DNA of 64,000 nucleotides from a virus. Positions 55,617 to 63,959 of this stretch are shown here, in pieces (position 1 is the stretch's first letter; each line of letters starts with the position of its first letter). The stretch is taken from the IMG/VR virus record IMGVR_UViG_3300044295_000323, positions 1 to 64,000 of that record; one strand, 5' to 3'. Below the pieces are notes generated by a model. That model did no database searches. It saw only the letters and a program-made list of their open reading frames with translations, and was not told the DNA's origin. The translations under genes were made by a program, and so were the position numbers.

Positions 55617-55719
55617 AGCCGTCTTCCTTGGCCATGCCGATAGCTGAGTTACAGTGTTGGCAAAGCAGCTCCCTACGATGCGTACGAGCTTTTGCTGCAG
55701 GCGTTGTGTTTCTCGTCAT
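55465..55719 (-). pseudogene. Remnant of an endonuclease VII-type gene, antisense
   Basis: On the minus strand, ELLCQHCNSAIGMAKEDGFN followed by ARIAYLKWSQSIS is the C-terminal half of recombination endonuclease VII (C-x2-CN-x-AIG, then D-x-x-x-L-x-x-A-x-x-YL-x-x-W). The first zinc and DHDH part is missing and the tail runs on through sequence that fits no family. So this is a truncated insertion. It lies on the opposite strand to all neighbours in this arm. Confidence 0.6.
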
Positions 55720-55748
55720 ACTGATAGTTTACCATAGGAAGCCCCATC

Positions 55749-56111
55749 ATGCCCGACATCGACAACCGATTCCTCAAGCCCCCAGTCCTAGGCTATAACG
55801 ACCGGCCGCAGCTCACCCAGGTCAAGCCTGACACCCCGAGCCAGGATGATTTGCAGAAAATGATCATGCAGATCATGATGGACCGGACCCAAGTGGATCC
55901 GAGTAAACTGAATCCCGACGGCCAGTCCCAGTGGGACGCCGTGCAGCAATTCCTGCAGATGATGCATGAGCACATGCAGGGAAACCCAGAGATCGCCGGC
56001 AAGGTTGGCGGCAAAGCCCTGACGATGCTCGATGTGTTGAAACGGCAGAGCCCGCGTCCGGCCCTGGTTGGTAGCATCCCGCCCAACGTTCCGTTCAAGC
56101 CACAGCAATAA
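55749..56111 (+). CDS. Last gene of the plus arm, hypothetical, 120 aa
   Basis: It has an AGGAAG site before the ATG. Methionine- and Gln-rich helix (LQKMIMQIMMDRTQVDPSKL, MMHEHMQGNPEIAGKVGG) and a Pro-rich end. It may be a small virion protein. It ends at the bidirectional terminator. Confidence 0.65.
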   Translation: MPDIDNRFLKPPVLGYNDRPQLTQVKPDTPSQDDLQKMIMQIMMDRTQVDPSKLNPDGQSQWDAVQQFLQMMHEHMQGNPEIAGKVGGKALTMLDVLKRQSPRPALVGSIPPNVPFKPQQ

Positions 56112-56140
56112 GAAAGGGCCCTTGCGGGCCCTTTCGTTTT
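56112..56140. terminator. Bidirectional intrinsic terminator between converging arms
   Basis: GAAAGGGCCC-TTGC-GGGCCCTTTC (10-bp stem) with GTTTT on the plus side and CTTATT on the minus side. It separates the plus structural arm from the minus replication arm. Confidence 0.9.
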
Positions 56141-56144
56141 GATG

Positions 56145-56504
56145 CTAGTTGTCTTTGACCCACCACTTCTCGCCGCCGGACCACATGAACCAGTTGGTGC
56201 CAGGGACGGCCGGCGTGAAGTACGTGTTAGCGAACCTAGGTTCGAGACGTTGGTCGTAGATGCCCTTTGTGGGCTTGACCCACGTGATGACGAATTCCTT
56301 GCCTACGGGTCCTACGTACTCAGCTTCACCAATATATTGCTTAGTCTCGAAGTCGATCAATTGAATATGACCGCGCGAGTTGTAGTAGTGCCCAAGGTTC
56401 TCCTTGAAACTACTCATCGTTGGTGACGGGGTTGGTTTAGCTGCACCCACGCCAGTCAGAATCAACTCGGCTACGAAGGCCTGTACTTCGGGGTTAGACT
56501 CCAT
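56145..56504 (-). CDS. Trp-rich protein, distant relative of the RLTGE family, 119 aa
   Basis: It starts at 56504 (MESNPEVQAFVAELILTGVG) overlapping the previous stop. Here the family-like helix ending LTG lies at the N-terminus and the Trp-rich part (GTNWFMWSGGEKWWVKDN) at the C-terminus, a reversed order compared with the 10-24 kb paralogues. It may be a rearranged member or a chance likeness. Confidence 0.55.
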   Translation of the reverse strand: MESNPEVQAFVAELILTGVGAAKPTPSPTMSSFKENLGHYYNSRGHIQLIDFETKQYIGEAEYVGPVGKEFVITWVKPTKGIYDQRLEPRFANTYFTPAVPGTNWFMWSGGEKWWVKDN

Positions 56505-56871
56505 GGCCGTACTCCTGGCACTCGTCGCCCGGGTCACGGTGGCTTGAGCAGTCAAACGCTGGGGCAGCGTTTCGTCGCCGCATGTAGCTGAGCTGGAGAG
56601 CGCAGTACATGAGTCGATCCATATAGCTGTCGAGTAGCGCTTCGTTAGCCGGAGTCTTGCCAGAACGTTCAAGCTCACGGATCCGAGCATTCTTAATCCC
56701 CACCATGACTTTGAATACCGTATCCACGTCCACCCCCGATTCTGCGGCCGCTTCTTCAAAGTTGCTGTACGGATTGTCGTTGCGGGCATAGTCATGGCCT
56801 TTCCGCGCATGGAGTGCCCGCATGTCGTCAAGCAGGGCGTCGAAGTCTGGGTTGTAGCTATTAGAGTTCAT
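56494..56871 (-). CDS. MazG/DUF1599-like protein, 125 aa
   Basis: The pattern ARKGHDYARNDNPYSNFEEA, GVDVDTVFKVMVGIKNARI and a later EALLDSYMDRLMYCALQLSY matches the DUF1599 (nucleotide modification-associated domain 1) family, an all-alpha MazG-like fold. Such proteins may hydrolyse or sense nucleotides. It is followed by a 25-residue Cys/His/Asp-rich tail. It lies next to the DNA polymerase, so a dNTP-related role is likely but unproven. Confidence 0.7.
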   Translation of the reverse strand: MNSNSYNPDFDALLDDMRALHARKGHDYARNDNPYSNFEEAAAESGVDVDTVFKVMVGIKNARIRELERSGKTPANEALLDSYMDRLMYCALQLSYMRRRNAAPAFDCSSHRDPGDECQEYGHGV

Positions 56872-57028
56872 CGTCTGGGTCCGGTTCTAGCAGCTCCCGC
56901 TGCCCTTCTTTAAACGCTTCCCGATAGGTAATCTCATACAGCTCCTTCACTTGATCCTGGATCTTGTGAGGGAGCTTTCTGTTTTTGAGCTCCGTGAGGA
57001 GGGCTTCCAGCAAGAGGGGTGCATTCAT
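56861..57028 (-). CDS. Small helical protein, 55 aa
   Basis: The ATG at 57028 overlaps the polymerase stop (TAATG) and the stop overlaps the next start. It is one or two helices (LEALLTELKNRKLPHKIQDQ, LYEITYREAFKEGQRELLEP) ending in acidic residues. The perfect coupling makes it a likely gene. The function is unknown. Confidence 0.65.
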   Translation of the reverse strand: MNAPLLLEALLTELKNRKLPHKIQDQVKELYEITYREAFKEGQRELLEPDPDDEL

Positions 57029-59586
57029 TACACTTCAACCTTCCGTACCGTCCTCATGCCCCCCGGATTGCCATCTGGAAAGGACCGCTTACTCGGCTCC
57101 GTATCCATCTCGCAATCCGCCCAGTTGTAGCCACGATCAACTTCACAGCCGATCCGTAGACCCCCTAACTCTACCACAGGTCGCGTCAGGGTTTCAATCA
57201 GGAATTCTGTCGCCTCATCTGCCATAGCTTCTGGAACCTCAAGGAGATAGCCGTCATGAACGGTGACGTTCGCCGGCATGTAGTCTGCCCACTTGGATGT
57301 CCCAAGGATGAGCAAGGTGTCGCGGCAGAACGAGCCCGCGCAATTCTGTGGAATAAAGGCTAGGGCCCGTTTGGAGTCCTGTCCGAGTTTGAGCTTCGGC
57401 TTCCCACTGTCGTCATAGAGAATGTTGCCGGCGTCATCGCGCTTGAACGTGTACACGTCGTGGAAGCGGTGACGATAACCCCAGGGACTCTGAAGTACCC
57501 CTTCGCGCTTGGCTTGTTCGCGGGTACGTTCTTGCCACGCCTCCAGGGCGGGCATGACCGCAAAGATCTTCTTCTGAATGGCCTTTGCGGAGCCGATCGT
57601 GGGGAACAACTCCGGGTTAGTCATGTGCATCAGATAGGGATCTCCACCGTAGAGCAGGAGATATACGGCCGTCTTGAACTGGTTATAGAGCCCCTTGTGT
57701 TCGTCTTTGGTGCGCTTGATGTTCTCGTCCGTAAACGCCCAGCCTAGTTCCTGACAACACAGATAGGCGTGGATCGACTTCTTAGCTACCGCCGTGAAGT
57801 TGGCGTCCCCAATCAACTCGCCTGTCACCACCGCTTCAATCGACGTGGAGTCAGCTTGGACGAAGACGTGGCCAGGACGAGCCACAATTTGGCGGCGCGC
57901 CTTCTTTGCCCACTTGTTGGACTCGCGTTTGCCTACGTTCTGCAAATTGTAGTTACGGGATGCGAGGCGCCACGTGGACGGCGCATTCACATACTGGGTA
58001 TGAATTAGTCCAAGATCATCTGGCACATACATATAGGTGCTCAGGGTCTTGGCCACCTGGCTGTATTTCAGGACTTCCCCATAAATCGGATGCTGGCTTC
58101 CAAATTGCTTAGCAAGTCGTGCGAGATGATTCTTGTCCATCGTTGCCGACTTCGTCTTGTGGTTCCAGCCGAGCGGGTGCTTGAAGTACTTCGCGTACGT
58201 TTGGAGCTGATCCGACGAGCCGAGGTTGAATTCCTGGAGGACATCATAGACTTCTTTCTCGCCCCTGATCACCTGGGTGACGGCGCCGTGACACGGATTC
58301 TTCTTGCCGCCCTTCAAGTGCTCGGACTTGTTGGGCATGGGCTGCTGACACTTCGAGCAGATCTTGATGTCTGCCGGCACCATCACGCGGTCAAACTCGC
58401 CCTCAGTGGGCATCGTCGACACACGCTCCCGTGGCTGGAGCTCACGCGGCACCATCTTCGCTGCCTCACTACGCAGCTTGGCCTTCTCGCGCTCCATCTC
58501 GTCCCGCAGCAGCGTCTGATAAGGGATGTCGATACGGTTGCCCCGAAGACCCGCCTTGCGCAGGATCGGCATCAGTTGAGTGACGTGACGCTCGAACAGC
58601 GGCCACTGGCCGTAATGCTCAAGATCCCGCCGAATCCCCAGGAAGTTTTGCAACGCCACGTCCGCGTCCATCGCCGCGTATCGGGCGAAGTTGACATCAT
58701 TCAAGTGTTTCCACGGCATGACGTTGGTGTAGAACGATGAGACCCATTCGAGGCCCTTGGGCAGGTCGGACTCCAGGATGTGCCAAGCGTCCTGCGCGTC
58801 CCAAATGGTTCCTCGAACTGGGAATCCCTCTGCTTCTAGACGAGGGACGTCGAAGGCAAGACAGTTCCATCCCACCTTTGGGTGGTCGCTGGCCAGGAGT
58901 GCCCGGATGCCGTCCAGGAATTCACGATTCCATGGTACAGAGGCTCCAGTGTGTGGCTGATTGGAGAACGCGATACGAAGCATCGCCCCTTCTGGGACGC
59001 CTTCCTGATCATCGTCCTCAGCTCGGAGGCCCTTGGGCGTGTACTGGGTTTCGATGTCGAACGAGATGGGGTCTTTGGCGTCGAGGACTTTTTGGACATA
59101 GTCATTCCATTCCTTGGGAGTCTTGGGGTCAAGCAGGTAGTTGTCACGATAGCGTGTGACGACGCCGCCGTTCTTCACGGCGTGTTGAATGTCACGGACC
59201 CAGACAGACTGGAACCGCGCTGGTTTGTTCAAGAGCTGGGAGCCCGAACCCTGGCCGTGACGAGCCACCAGGTCGTGGATACGCATCGTGGAGATCACCG
59301 TAGCGGGCGACCCGGGCCAGCTCATCACAGCTTGAGTGCGGCCGCGCCACCGGAAGAGATCGCTATTTTGGGTCACCAACGTCATGGCCATCTCGCCCAT
59401 GGTCACGATTGTGTGAACGTCGTTGGCCACGGGGCGCACCCCGGGCTGCAGGCGCCACGACTCCTGGGGAATCGTCACGATGGTCTCGGGGTTCTCAATG
59501 CCGGCCCGCTGCCACATGCGCGTCCACATGGCGCCCTTGGTGTCGTCTTGAGGGCACACGACGACAATGCCCGGATCCCACAGCAT
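57028..59586 (-). CDS. polA: Family A DNA polymerase with 3'-5' exonuclease, 852 aa
   Basis: Exonuclease motifs: D177-x-E179 in SFDIET, N241-D246 in WNCLAFD, Y303-D307 in RYAAMD. Polymerase motifs: TWRLASRNYNLQN, motif A with D579 (QADSTSIE), motif B K638-x3-Y642-x3-YG, motif C H777-D778. A zinc-finger insert (CSKCQQPM and PCHG, about 410-433) lies between the domains. The residue at the Phe762 position is tyrosine, as in T7. The N-terminal 130 residues may be a worn UDG-like fold. It is the phage replicase, probably with the helicase at 5627. Start at the ATG coupled to the previous stop. Confidence 0.93.
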   Translation of the reverse strand: MLWDPGIVVVCPQDDTKGAMWTRMWQRAGIENPETIVTIPQESWRLQPGVRPVANDVHTIVTMGEMAMTLVTQNSDLFRWRGRTQAVMSWPGSPATVISTMRIHDLVARHGQGSGSQLLNKPARFQSVWVRDIQHAVKNGGVVTRYRDNYLLDPKTPKEWNDYVQKVLDAKDPISFDIETQYTPKGLRAEDDDQEGVPEGAMLRIAFSNQPHTGASVPWNREFLDGIRALLASDHPKVGWNCLAFDVPRLEAEGFPVRGTIWDAQDAWHILESDLPKGLEWVSSFYTNVMPWKHLNDVNFARYAAMDADVALQNFLGIRRDLEHYGQWPLFERHVTQLMPILRKAGLRGNRIDIPYQTLLRDEMEREKAKLRSEAAKMVPRELQPRERVSTMPTEGEFDRVMVPADIKICSKCQQPMPNKSEHLKGGKKNPCHGAVTQVIRGEKEVYDVLQEFNLGSSDQLQTYAKYFKHPLGWNHKTKSATMDKNHLARLAKQFGSQHPIYGEVLKYSQVAKTLSTYMYVPDDLGLIHTQYVNAPSTWRLASRNYNLQNVGKRESNKWAKKARRQIVARPGHVFVQADSTSIEAVVTGELIGDANFTAVAKKSIHAYLCCQELGWAFTDENIKRTKDEHKGLYNQFKTAVYLLLYGGDPYLMHMTNPELFPTIGSAKAIQKKIFAVMPALEAWQERTREQAKREGVLQSPWGYRHRFHDVYTFKRDDAGNILYDDSGKPKLKLGQDSKRALAFIPQNCAGSFCRDTLLILGTSKWADYMPANVTVHDGYLLEVPEAMADEATEFLIETLTRPVVELGGLRIGCEVDRGYNWADCEMDTEPSKRSFPDGNPGGMRTVRKVEV

Positions 59587-59879
59587 TAGCGATGGCACTC
59601 CTTTGGAAAGCGTTGATAGTGATAGTGATCGGCCCCGGACTCTTCCCGCGTCACGACTAGGAAGTCGTAATCACTAGGTTCCACAATATAAAGTGGGATG
59701 CCATGGAAGTTGCGGACGTAGGGAGCCACATCTTTGTGGATAAAGAGGCGCTCCCAGTGTGGAAGCAAGTGCAGGCTGGACTTCAGGGCGATCGACTTAC
59801 TCAGGTCGATCCTCAGGGGGTCACCCCCTTGGAGCTTGAATGCTGTAATTTCGCTCAGCAAGTAGTCGTGATAGGTCAC
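59586..59879 (-). CDS. Paralogue of the A..LL.G..P family, 97 aa
   Basis: The GTG at 59879 just after the previous stop is the likely start. The first helix and turn (DYLLSEITAFKLQGGDPLRI) and the end (HGIPLYIVEPSDYDFLVV) match the family near 3-5 kb. The function is unknown. It is coupled to the polymerase start (TAATG). Confidence 0.65.
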   Translation of the reverse strand: MTYHDYLLSEITAFKLQGGDPLRIDLSKSIALKSSLHLLPHWERLFIHKDVAPYVRNFHGIPLYIVEPSDYDFLVVTREESGADHYHYQRFPKECHR

Positions 59880-59880
59880 A

Positions 59881-60168
59881 TTAGCTAGGATGCTCCAACT
59901 CGTCTGGGGTTTCACTCATGTCGTCGAGGCCGATCACGACACGGATGCCCCAGTCGTGGCAGTCGGGCTCCTCAAACACATGGAGCTTCTTGTCCGGCGT
60001 GACCTCGAACATGATGTTCGGAATCTCGATGCCACGAGACCTAACACCCATCTCGTTCAGTAAGATTCGATAGGCTTCCTTGCCAATGTCGACGTAGTTG
60101 ATGGGATCGGTGCCCCGAGTGATGGTCGCGGCCGCAACCGCCGTCTTGATCTGTTCGCTAATGGTCAT
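59881..60168 (-). CDS. Paralogue of the A..LL.G..P family, 95 aa
   Basis: MTISEQIKTAVAAATITRGT and DPINYVDIGKEAYRILLNEM carry the family helix, the G..P turn and the following strand and helix. The second half (CHDWGIRVVIGLDD) has the conserved WGI/GIP strand. It has an overlapping start and an acidic C-terminus. Confidence 0.7.
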   Translation of the reverse strand: MTISEQIKTAVAAATITRGTDPINYVDIGKEAYRILLNEMGVRSRGIEIPNIMFEVTPDKKLHVFEEPDCHDWGIRVVIGLDDMSETPDELEHPS

Positions 60169-60527
60169 TCGTGGGACTCCTTTGATACACGCTTCCAGAG
60201 TATGCTGCTTTCGTTAAGAGACTTCTTCACCGCCGGAAGATACACGTCCTTAAGGACAGATCGCATCGCAGCATTGTAGTCGATCTCTCGTAGAACAAAT
60301 TCAATAGATGCCTCGTCCTCTAGACTTGGCGCTACTGGGATGCCTTTCCACATCACGAGTTCGTTCTCAATGCAACCTCCGAGTGGAACCTCTTCGTTGA
60401 GCATCCGCGTGTACGCCTGGTACATCTGTGGCGACATCTGGATGGTGAACGGCTTCTCGTTGCCATGAATGAGAATGGCGGCCACGTGGGCCGCCTTCAT
60501 CTGGGTCTCTAGTTCGTCTCGTGTCAT
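60165..60527 (-). CDS. Paralogue of the A..LL.G..P family, 120 aa
   Basis: MKAAHVAAILIHGNEKPFTI, then SPQMYQAYTRMLNEEVPLGG and NELVMWKGIPVAP form the clearest copy of the pattern helix-G..P-strand-helix-strand-GIP. A 45-residue helical extension follows. Its start overlaps the previous stop (ATGA). Confidence 0.75.
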   Translation of the reverse strand: MTRDELETQMKAAHVAAILIHGNEKPFTIQMSPQMYQAYTRMLNEEVPLGGCIENELVMWKGIPVAPSLEDEASIEFVLREIDYNAAMRSVLKDVYLPAVKKSLNESSILWKRVSKESHE

Positions 60528-60967
60528 GCGATCACCAGGGAGATCTCGGTCTTTTCCGTTGACCGCTTCGCCGGATTATATTCGGTGAGGCGGATGACCC
60601 ACCAGTTGCCCCACGGCCAGCGACTAAAGTGGACTTGCGGGAACTCGGAGCGTAGCCAGTTTTGCAGCAGCTCATGACACGCCCAATGAATCTCTACGAT
60701 GCGCTTCGAGCCTGTCAGCCGGTCGCTCACGCGCATCGCCAAGACCTGGTCCTTCAACGCGGCCTTGAATCCCGGGATGTTGATACCCAACTTGAGGGCT
60801 TCCTTGGACGCATCCCCCAGGAGTGACTCCTGGGGGATGATCTCGCGAATCTGCCCCTCCTTGCCTTCCTTGATCAAGCGTTCGCGTTCGGTCTCGTCCC
60901 ACTCCAGATCTTCTTCAATGTCTAGGTCAGTGCGTTCCCAGATTCGAACTTCGGGTTCCTTGCCCAT
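60524..60967 (-). CDS. Hypothetical protein, 147 aa
   Basis: An acidic N-terminal half (WERTDLDIEEDLEWDETERE) and a C-terminal part with Trp-rich strands (VHFSRWPWGNWWVIRLTEYN). It is placed between the RNR gene and the paralogue cluster. No motif is recognised. Confidence 0.7.
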   Translation of the reverse strand: MGKEPEVRIWERTDLDIEEDLEWDETERERLIKEGKEGQIREIIPQESLLGDASKEALKLGINIPGFKAALKDQVLAMRVSDRLTGSKRIVEIHWACHELLQNWLRSEFPQVHFSRWPWGNWWVIRLTEYNPAKRSTEKTEISLVIA

Positions 60968-60975
60968 AGCGCCTC

Positions 60976-62871
60976 TTAGATCTCGCAGAGTCCCCCGACG
61001 CAGGCGAACTCCGAATTAACGGTCGTAATGTCTTGCGTCTCCTGAATGAGATGCAAGTCCAGGGCCGTTGGTAACAGCGCCAGCCGGCGCTCATATTCGT
61101 CCTTGGTAATCTCTTCGTAGGGCGCCAAGGGATAGATATTGGTATCCTTCGGCAGGAAGCTCAGACCACCAATGGCGTCCCATGACATCCGCAGGAAGGA
61201 CGTCACCCCCACCCATTCATCTGGATGGACGTAGATGGTGCAGGAGGGGTTGTGTTCTGTCCAGCATTTCTTCCACATCAGCCAATAGGAGAGCTGGTCC
61301 AGGGCCGACAGTTGATCCCGCACGATGGCTCCATCGGGACTCTTCACCGGGAGCTCCACCACCCACTGTTGGGCCTCCTCTAGTGTGCCTTGGGCGGTCT
61401 CGGGAAATACCGGCAACCCACGGTCTCGAAGATGCAGGCCAATAGGGGAGCGTGCAGCAACACGCAATCGGCGAACGTAATACGGAGCGTACCGAGCGTG
61501 AATACCTGAGCTAGTATCCAGGAATTGAGCACTGTTGCCACTAGGCTTATTGCAAGTAACGGCCGCGCTTGCCGCCACGCCAAGCAAAGCTGCCCAGCCC
61601 TTATTGACTTCGACGGCCACGTCTTTGAGGTGCCCCAAAAGACGAGGTGTAGTATGCGGGTCGCACAAGAGGGGACAATCGCAAGCCCCAGTAATATCAA
61701 CACCGAGCAAGCGTTCCTCGTCACAGTTGGCCTTCCACTCAGGGCTCAAATAGCTGAAGTTAGTCAACGTACTTTGGATCGTCCCCAGAATCGCAGCCAG
61801 GTTGACCTTGTGTTCGAGCGTCTGGGTCGTGTCATCAGGGCGCGCCACTGCGATCGATAGGTTGCAGAACTGACGCGGGCGCAGGATGATCTCCCCACAG
61901 GGGTTAGTGCCAAAGTCGTCCCGCACGGCCCGTCGTTGAGGGACGGCGCCGTCACGCCGAAACACACCGGGCTCTCCCGTGCCGTTGCCGGCCAGTTGGG
62001 CCATCCACGAAAGGAGATCGCTGTCCTTGACGGGGCCCGTGGCGACCATGCTGTTGTTGGCCATGGCCAGCTCTGGCATCACTTCCCAGAATTTGCCGTT
62101 CTTGGCCGACAGCATCTCCTGATCGTCGGCGTCAAACAGGGCTATTTCGGCCGCTCGTCGTACGCCCCCAACCTGGACAATAGACCCACACATTGTCGCC
62201 AGTCGATGGACGTCAAGCGGGCGCAACGCTTGACCCCGTCGAGCCCGGATGATATCCCAACTTTTATCAAGAAGATCACGGAGGGGCTTAGGCCCTGAAG
62301 CTCGACCACCCTTGGTGTGGAGCCATTCTCCCTCAGGGCGAATCTGCGAATAGTCGTACTGCCGCTTGACCCCATCAAGCGCATCTACGAGCCGCTGCTT
62401 AAACGCGTCAGCCCACCCTTCTGTCGAATCATCAATGACATAGATGTCGTCCGTATGGGAGTCAGTGTCCTTTACTTTGGGCCACTTCTGGATGTGGACC
62501 TTCTCAACCGAGTACCCCACACCAGTGCCTTGCATGAGGATGTACAGCAACTCCGCAAGGTCGCGGGGAGCTTCGAGTACGGTATACGCGCAGTTGTACG
62601 CCCCAACGTTACAGCGGTCGAGCGAAGGGCCCGCCATTTGGACAATCCGCATCGACGGCAATACGTCCCGACGAAGAATCGCATCGTGAAGGTTGGACCA
62701 GACTTGGCCTGGAATTTTCTTGGCGCCGGGCGCTTTTTGGAGCCACTGAGTGACGCGGGACGTGACTTCGGCCCACGTTTCACGCCGGCTCTTTTCCGGG
62801 ATCCACCGCGCATACTTGTCATAAAGGGTTAGCTCCGTAATGAACTCTGCACCTTTGCAATCTCGCTTCAC
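60976..62871 (-). CDS. nrdJ: Class II (B12-dependent) ribonucleotide reductase, 631 aa
   Basis: Active-site features of the monomeric RTPR type: N-x-C-x-E as N322, C324, E326 in TNPCGEI; a redox cysteine in AYNCAY (C94); GTGVGYSVE; and a C-terminal pair C624-x4-C629 (ACVGGLCEI). It makes deoxyribonucleotides with adenosylcobalamin, without oxygen or a second subunit, for phage DNA synthesis. It is about 100 residues shorter than the Lactobacillus enzyme. GTG start coupled to the HNH gene stop, with AAGGTG upstream. Confidence 0.93.
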   Translation of the reverse strand: MKRDCKGAEFITELTLYDKYARWIPEKSRRETWAEVTSRVTQWLQKAPGAKKIPGQVWSNLHDAILRRDVLPSMRIVQMAGPSLDRCNVGAYNCAYTVLEAPRDLAELLYILMQGTGVGYSVEKVHIQKWPKVKDTDSHTDDIYVIDDSTEGWADAFKQRLVDALDGVKRQYDYSQIRPEGEWLHTKGGRASGPKPLRDLLDKSWDIIRARRGQALRPLDVHRLATMCGSIVQVGGVRRAAEIALFDADDQEMLSAKNGKFWEVMPELAMANNSMVATGPVKDSDLLSWMAQLAGNGTGEPGVFRRDGAVPQRRAVRDDFGTNPCGEIILRPRQFCNLSIAVARPDDTTQTLEHKVNLAAILGTIQSTLTNFSYLSPEWKANCDEERLLGVDITGACDCPLLCDPHTTPRLLGHLKDVAVEVNKGWAALLGVAASAAVTCNKPSGNSAQFLDTSSGIHARYAPYYVRRLRVAARSPIGLHLRDRGLPVFPETAQGTLEEAQQWVVELPVKSPDGAIVRDQLSALDQLSYWLMWKKCWTEHNPSCTIYVHPDEWVGVTSFLRMSWDAIGGLSFLPKDTNIYPLAPYEEITKDEYERRLALLPTALDLHLIQETQDITTVNSEFACVGGLCEI

Positions 62872-63302
62872 TGTCGCACCTTCCCATATCGTCCACGGCC
62901 CCGACGTTCTCTGTCATCTGCGTTATCGGCGGGGGTTCCTAGTCGCAGATGCGCTGGATTCACACAGCTTGGGTTATCACATGAATGCAAGACATGCCAT
63001 TCATTCGGCTCTTGCACGAACAACGTATAAGACACTCTATGCGCTGTTAGACACTGACCTTGAAAAGAAAAATACCCGTACCCTGCCGGATGTTTAGACG
63101 CGTTCCAATTCCAACACATCGAGGTCTTATCAACTTTCTTCAAGAACCGAACGCGTACTTTTTCGAGTGCTTCCGCTGTGTATGGTTTCGCATTCGCCTT
63201 TTGAAAGCGCCGTGTCCACTTCTTGCGATGTGTTCTAACTTTGTCTGGATTCGCCTTGCGCCAACGAGCCGTTCTAGCCCGAGCTGCTTCCTCACGAGTC
63301 AT
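62868..63302 (-). CDS. HNH homing endonuclease, 144 aa
   Basis: A basic helical N-terminus (RTARWRKANPDKVRTHRKKW) precedes an HNH_3 domain: MCWNWNASKHPAGYGYFSF, AHRVSYTLFV, VLHSCDNPSCVNPAHLRLGT. More AT-rich than the RNR gene. It directly precedes the RNR gene and is coupled to its GTG, so it may target or travel with that gene. The start could also be the ATG at 63317. Confidence 0.88.
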   Translation of the reverse strand: MTREEAARARTARWRKANPDKVRTHRKKWTRRFQKANAKPYTAEALEKVRVRFLKKVDKTSMCWNWNASKHPAGYGYFSFQGQCLTAHRVSYTLFVQEPNEWHVLHSCDNPSCVNPAHLRLGTPADNADDRERRGRGRYGKVRQ

Positions 63303-63314
63303 GCCTATATGATG

Positions 63315-63356
63315 CAAAAGAAGAGGACCAGGTTACGGCGAAGTAACCTGGTCCTC
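63315..63356 (-). terminator. Strong intrinsic terminator upstream of the HNH/RNR genes
   Basis: A 14-bp perfect stem (63323-63336 with 63343-63356) closed by a six-base loop (TTCGCC on the minus strand), followed by TTCTTTT. It stands between the small zinc genes and the HNH gene, so read-through or a further promoter must feed the RNR gene. Confidence 0.85.
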
Positions 63357-63396
63357 AGTGCGCAGCCTCGTTTAGCTCTTATCTGCGCCGGCTAAC

Positions 63397-63453
63397 TTAA
63401 CACTTACAGGGGGCCTTGCCACAGCTCTTGCACTTGCCGCCTTTCTTGGCCAC
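63397..63453 (-). CDS. 18-residue cysteine-rich microprotein
   Basis: The GTG at 63453 has GGAGG eight bases upstream. The product, MAKKGGKCKSCGKAPCKC, has four cysteines in 11 residues and six lysines. It resembles a minimal zinc-binding knuckle. It lies between the FmdB-like gene and a terminator. The ribosome site and cysteine content argue against chance. Confidence 0.6.
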   Translation of the reverse strand: MAKKGGKCKSCGKAPCKC

Positions 63454-63468
63454 TACGCATCACCTCCT

Positions 63469-63657
63469 TTATTCAGGGCCGAACCTCGGGGTCCAGCCGT
63501 GTCCCTTGAAGGAGATGCCGCCCAGGGAGTAGATCTGCTCCATCTTGACGCCGCACTTCGGGCACTGGACAACGTCCGGCTTCTCTTTGACGGTGCAGAT
63601 AAACTCGACTTCACCGTCGCACTCTGGCGTATCGCACTTGTAATGGTAGGTGGGCAT
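63469..63657 (-). CDS. FmdB-family zinc-ribbon protein, 62 aa
   Basis: It begins MPTYHYKCDTPECDGEVEFI and carries a second pair VVQCPKCGVKMEQIYS, the pattern of FmdB-type putative regulatory zinc ribbons (Y-x-C...C...C-P-x-C-G). Small copies occur in many phages. The function is unknown. The start overlaps the previous stop. Confidence 0.85.
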   Translation of the reverse strand: MPTYHYKCDTPECDGEVEFICTVKEKPDVVQCPKCGVKMEQIYSLGGISFKGHGWTPRFGPE

Positions 63658-63959
63658 TAGAGCTTCTCCTCGATGTAGCCCGGCGTCCCGCCCGTATGGT
63701 GTGTGGGCGCCTGGCCTTTCAACTGCTTCTTGTAGTTCCGTATCCAGTCAGCTCGAAGCATCGCCAGCTCTTTGTCGAGCATCTTGACGAACTCTTGCTC
63801 GTCTGCCTTTGCTGCCATCAAGGATGTGTACTGGACGCGTCCGTACATATGAATCACGTTGTTGGTGCCGCTCTCCGTGCTGGTCGTGAGACGATCAGAG
63901 TGAAACACTCTGATCGTCGGCACCATCCCGAGCATGACCATAAAGGTTCGTCTGAGCAT
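63657..63959 (-). CDS. Hypothetical protein, 100 aa
   Basis: Start at 63959 overlapping the preceding TAA. N-terminal part beta-like (TIRVFHSDRLTTSTESGTNN), C-terminal half helical (EQEFVKMLDKELAMLRADWI). No motif is recognised. Confidence 0.7.
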   Translation of the reverse strand: MLRRTFMVMLGMVPTIRVFHSDRLTTSTESGTNNVIHMYGRVQYTSLMAAKADEQEFVKMLDKELAMLRADWIRNYKKQLKGQAPTHHTGGTPGYIEEKL

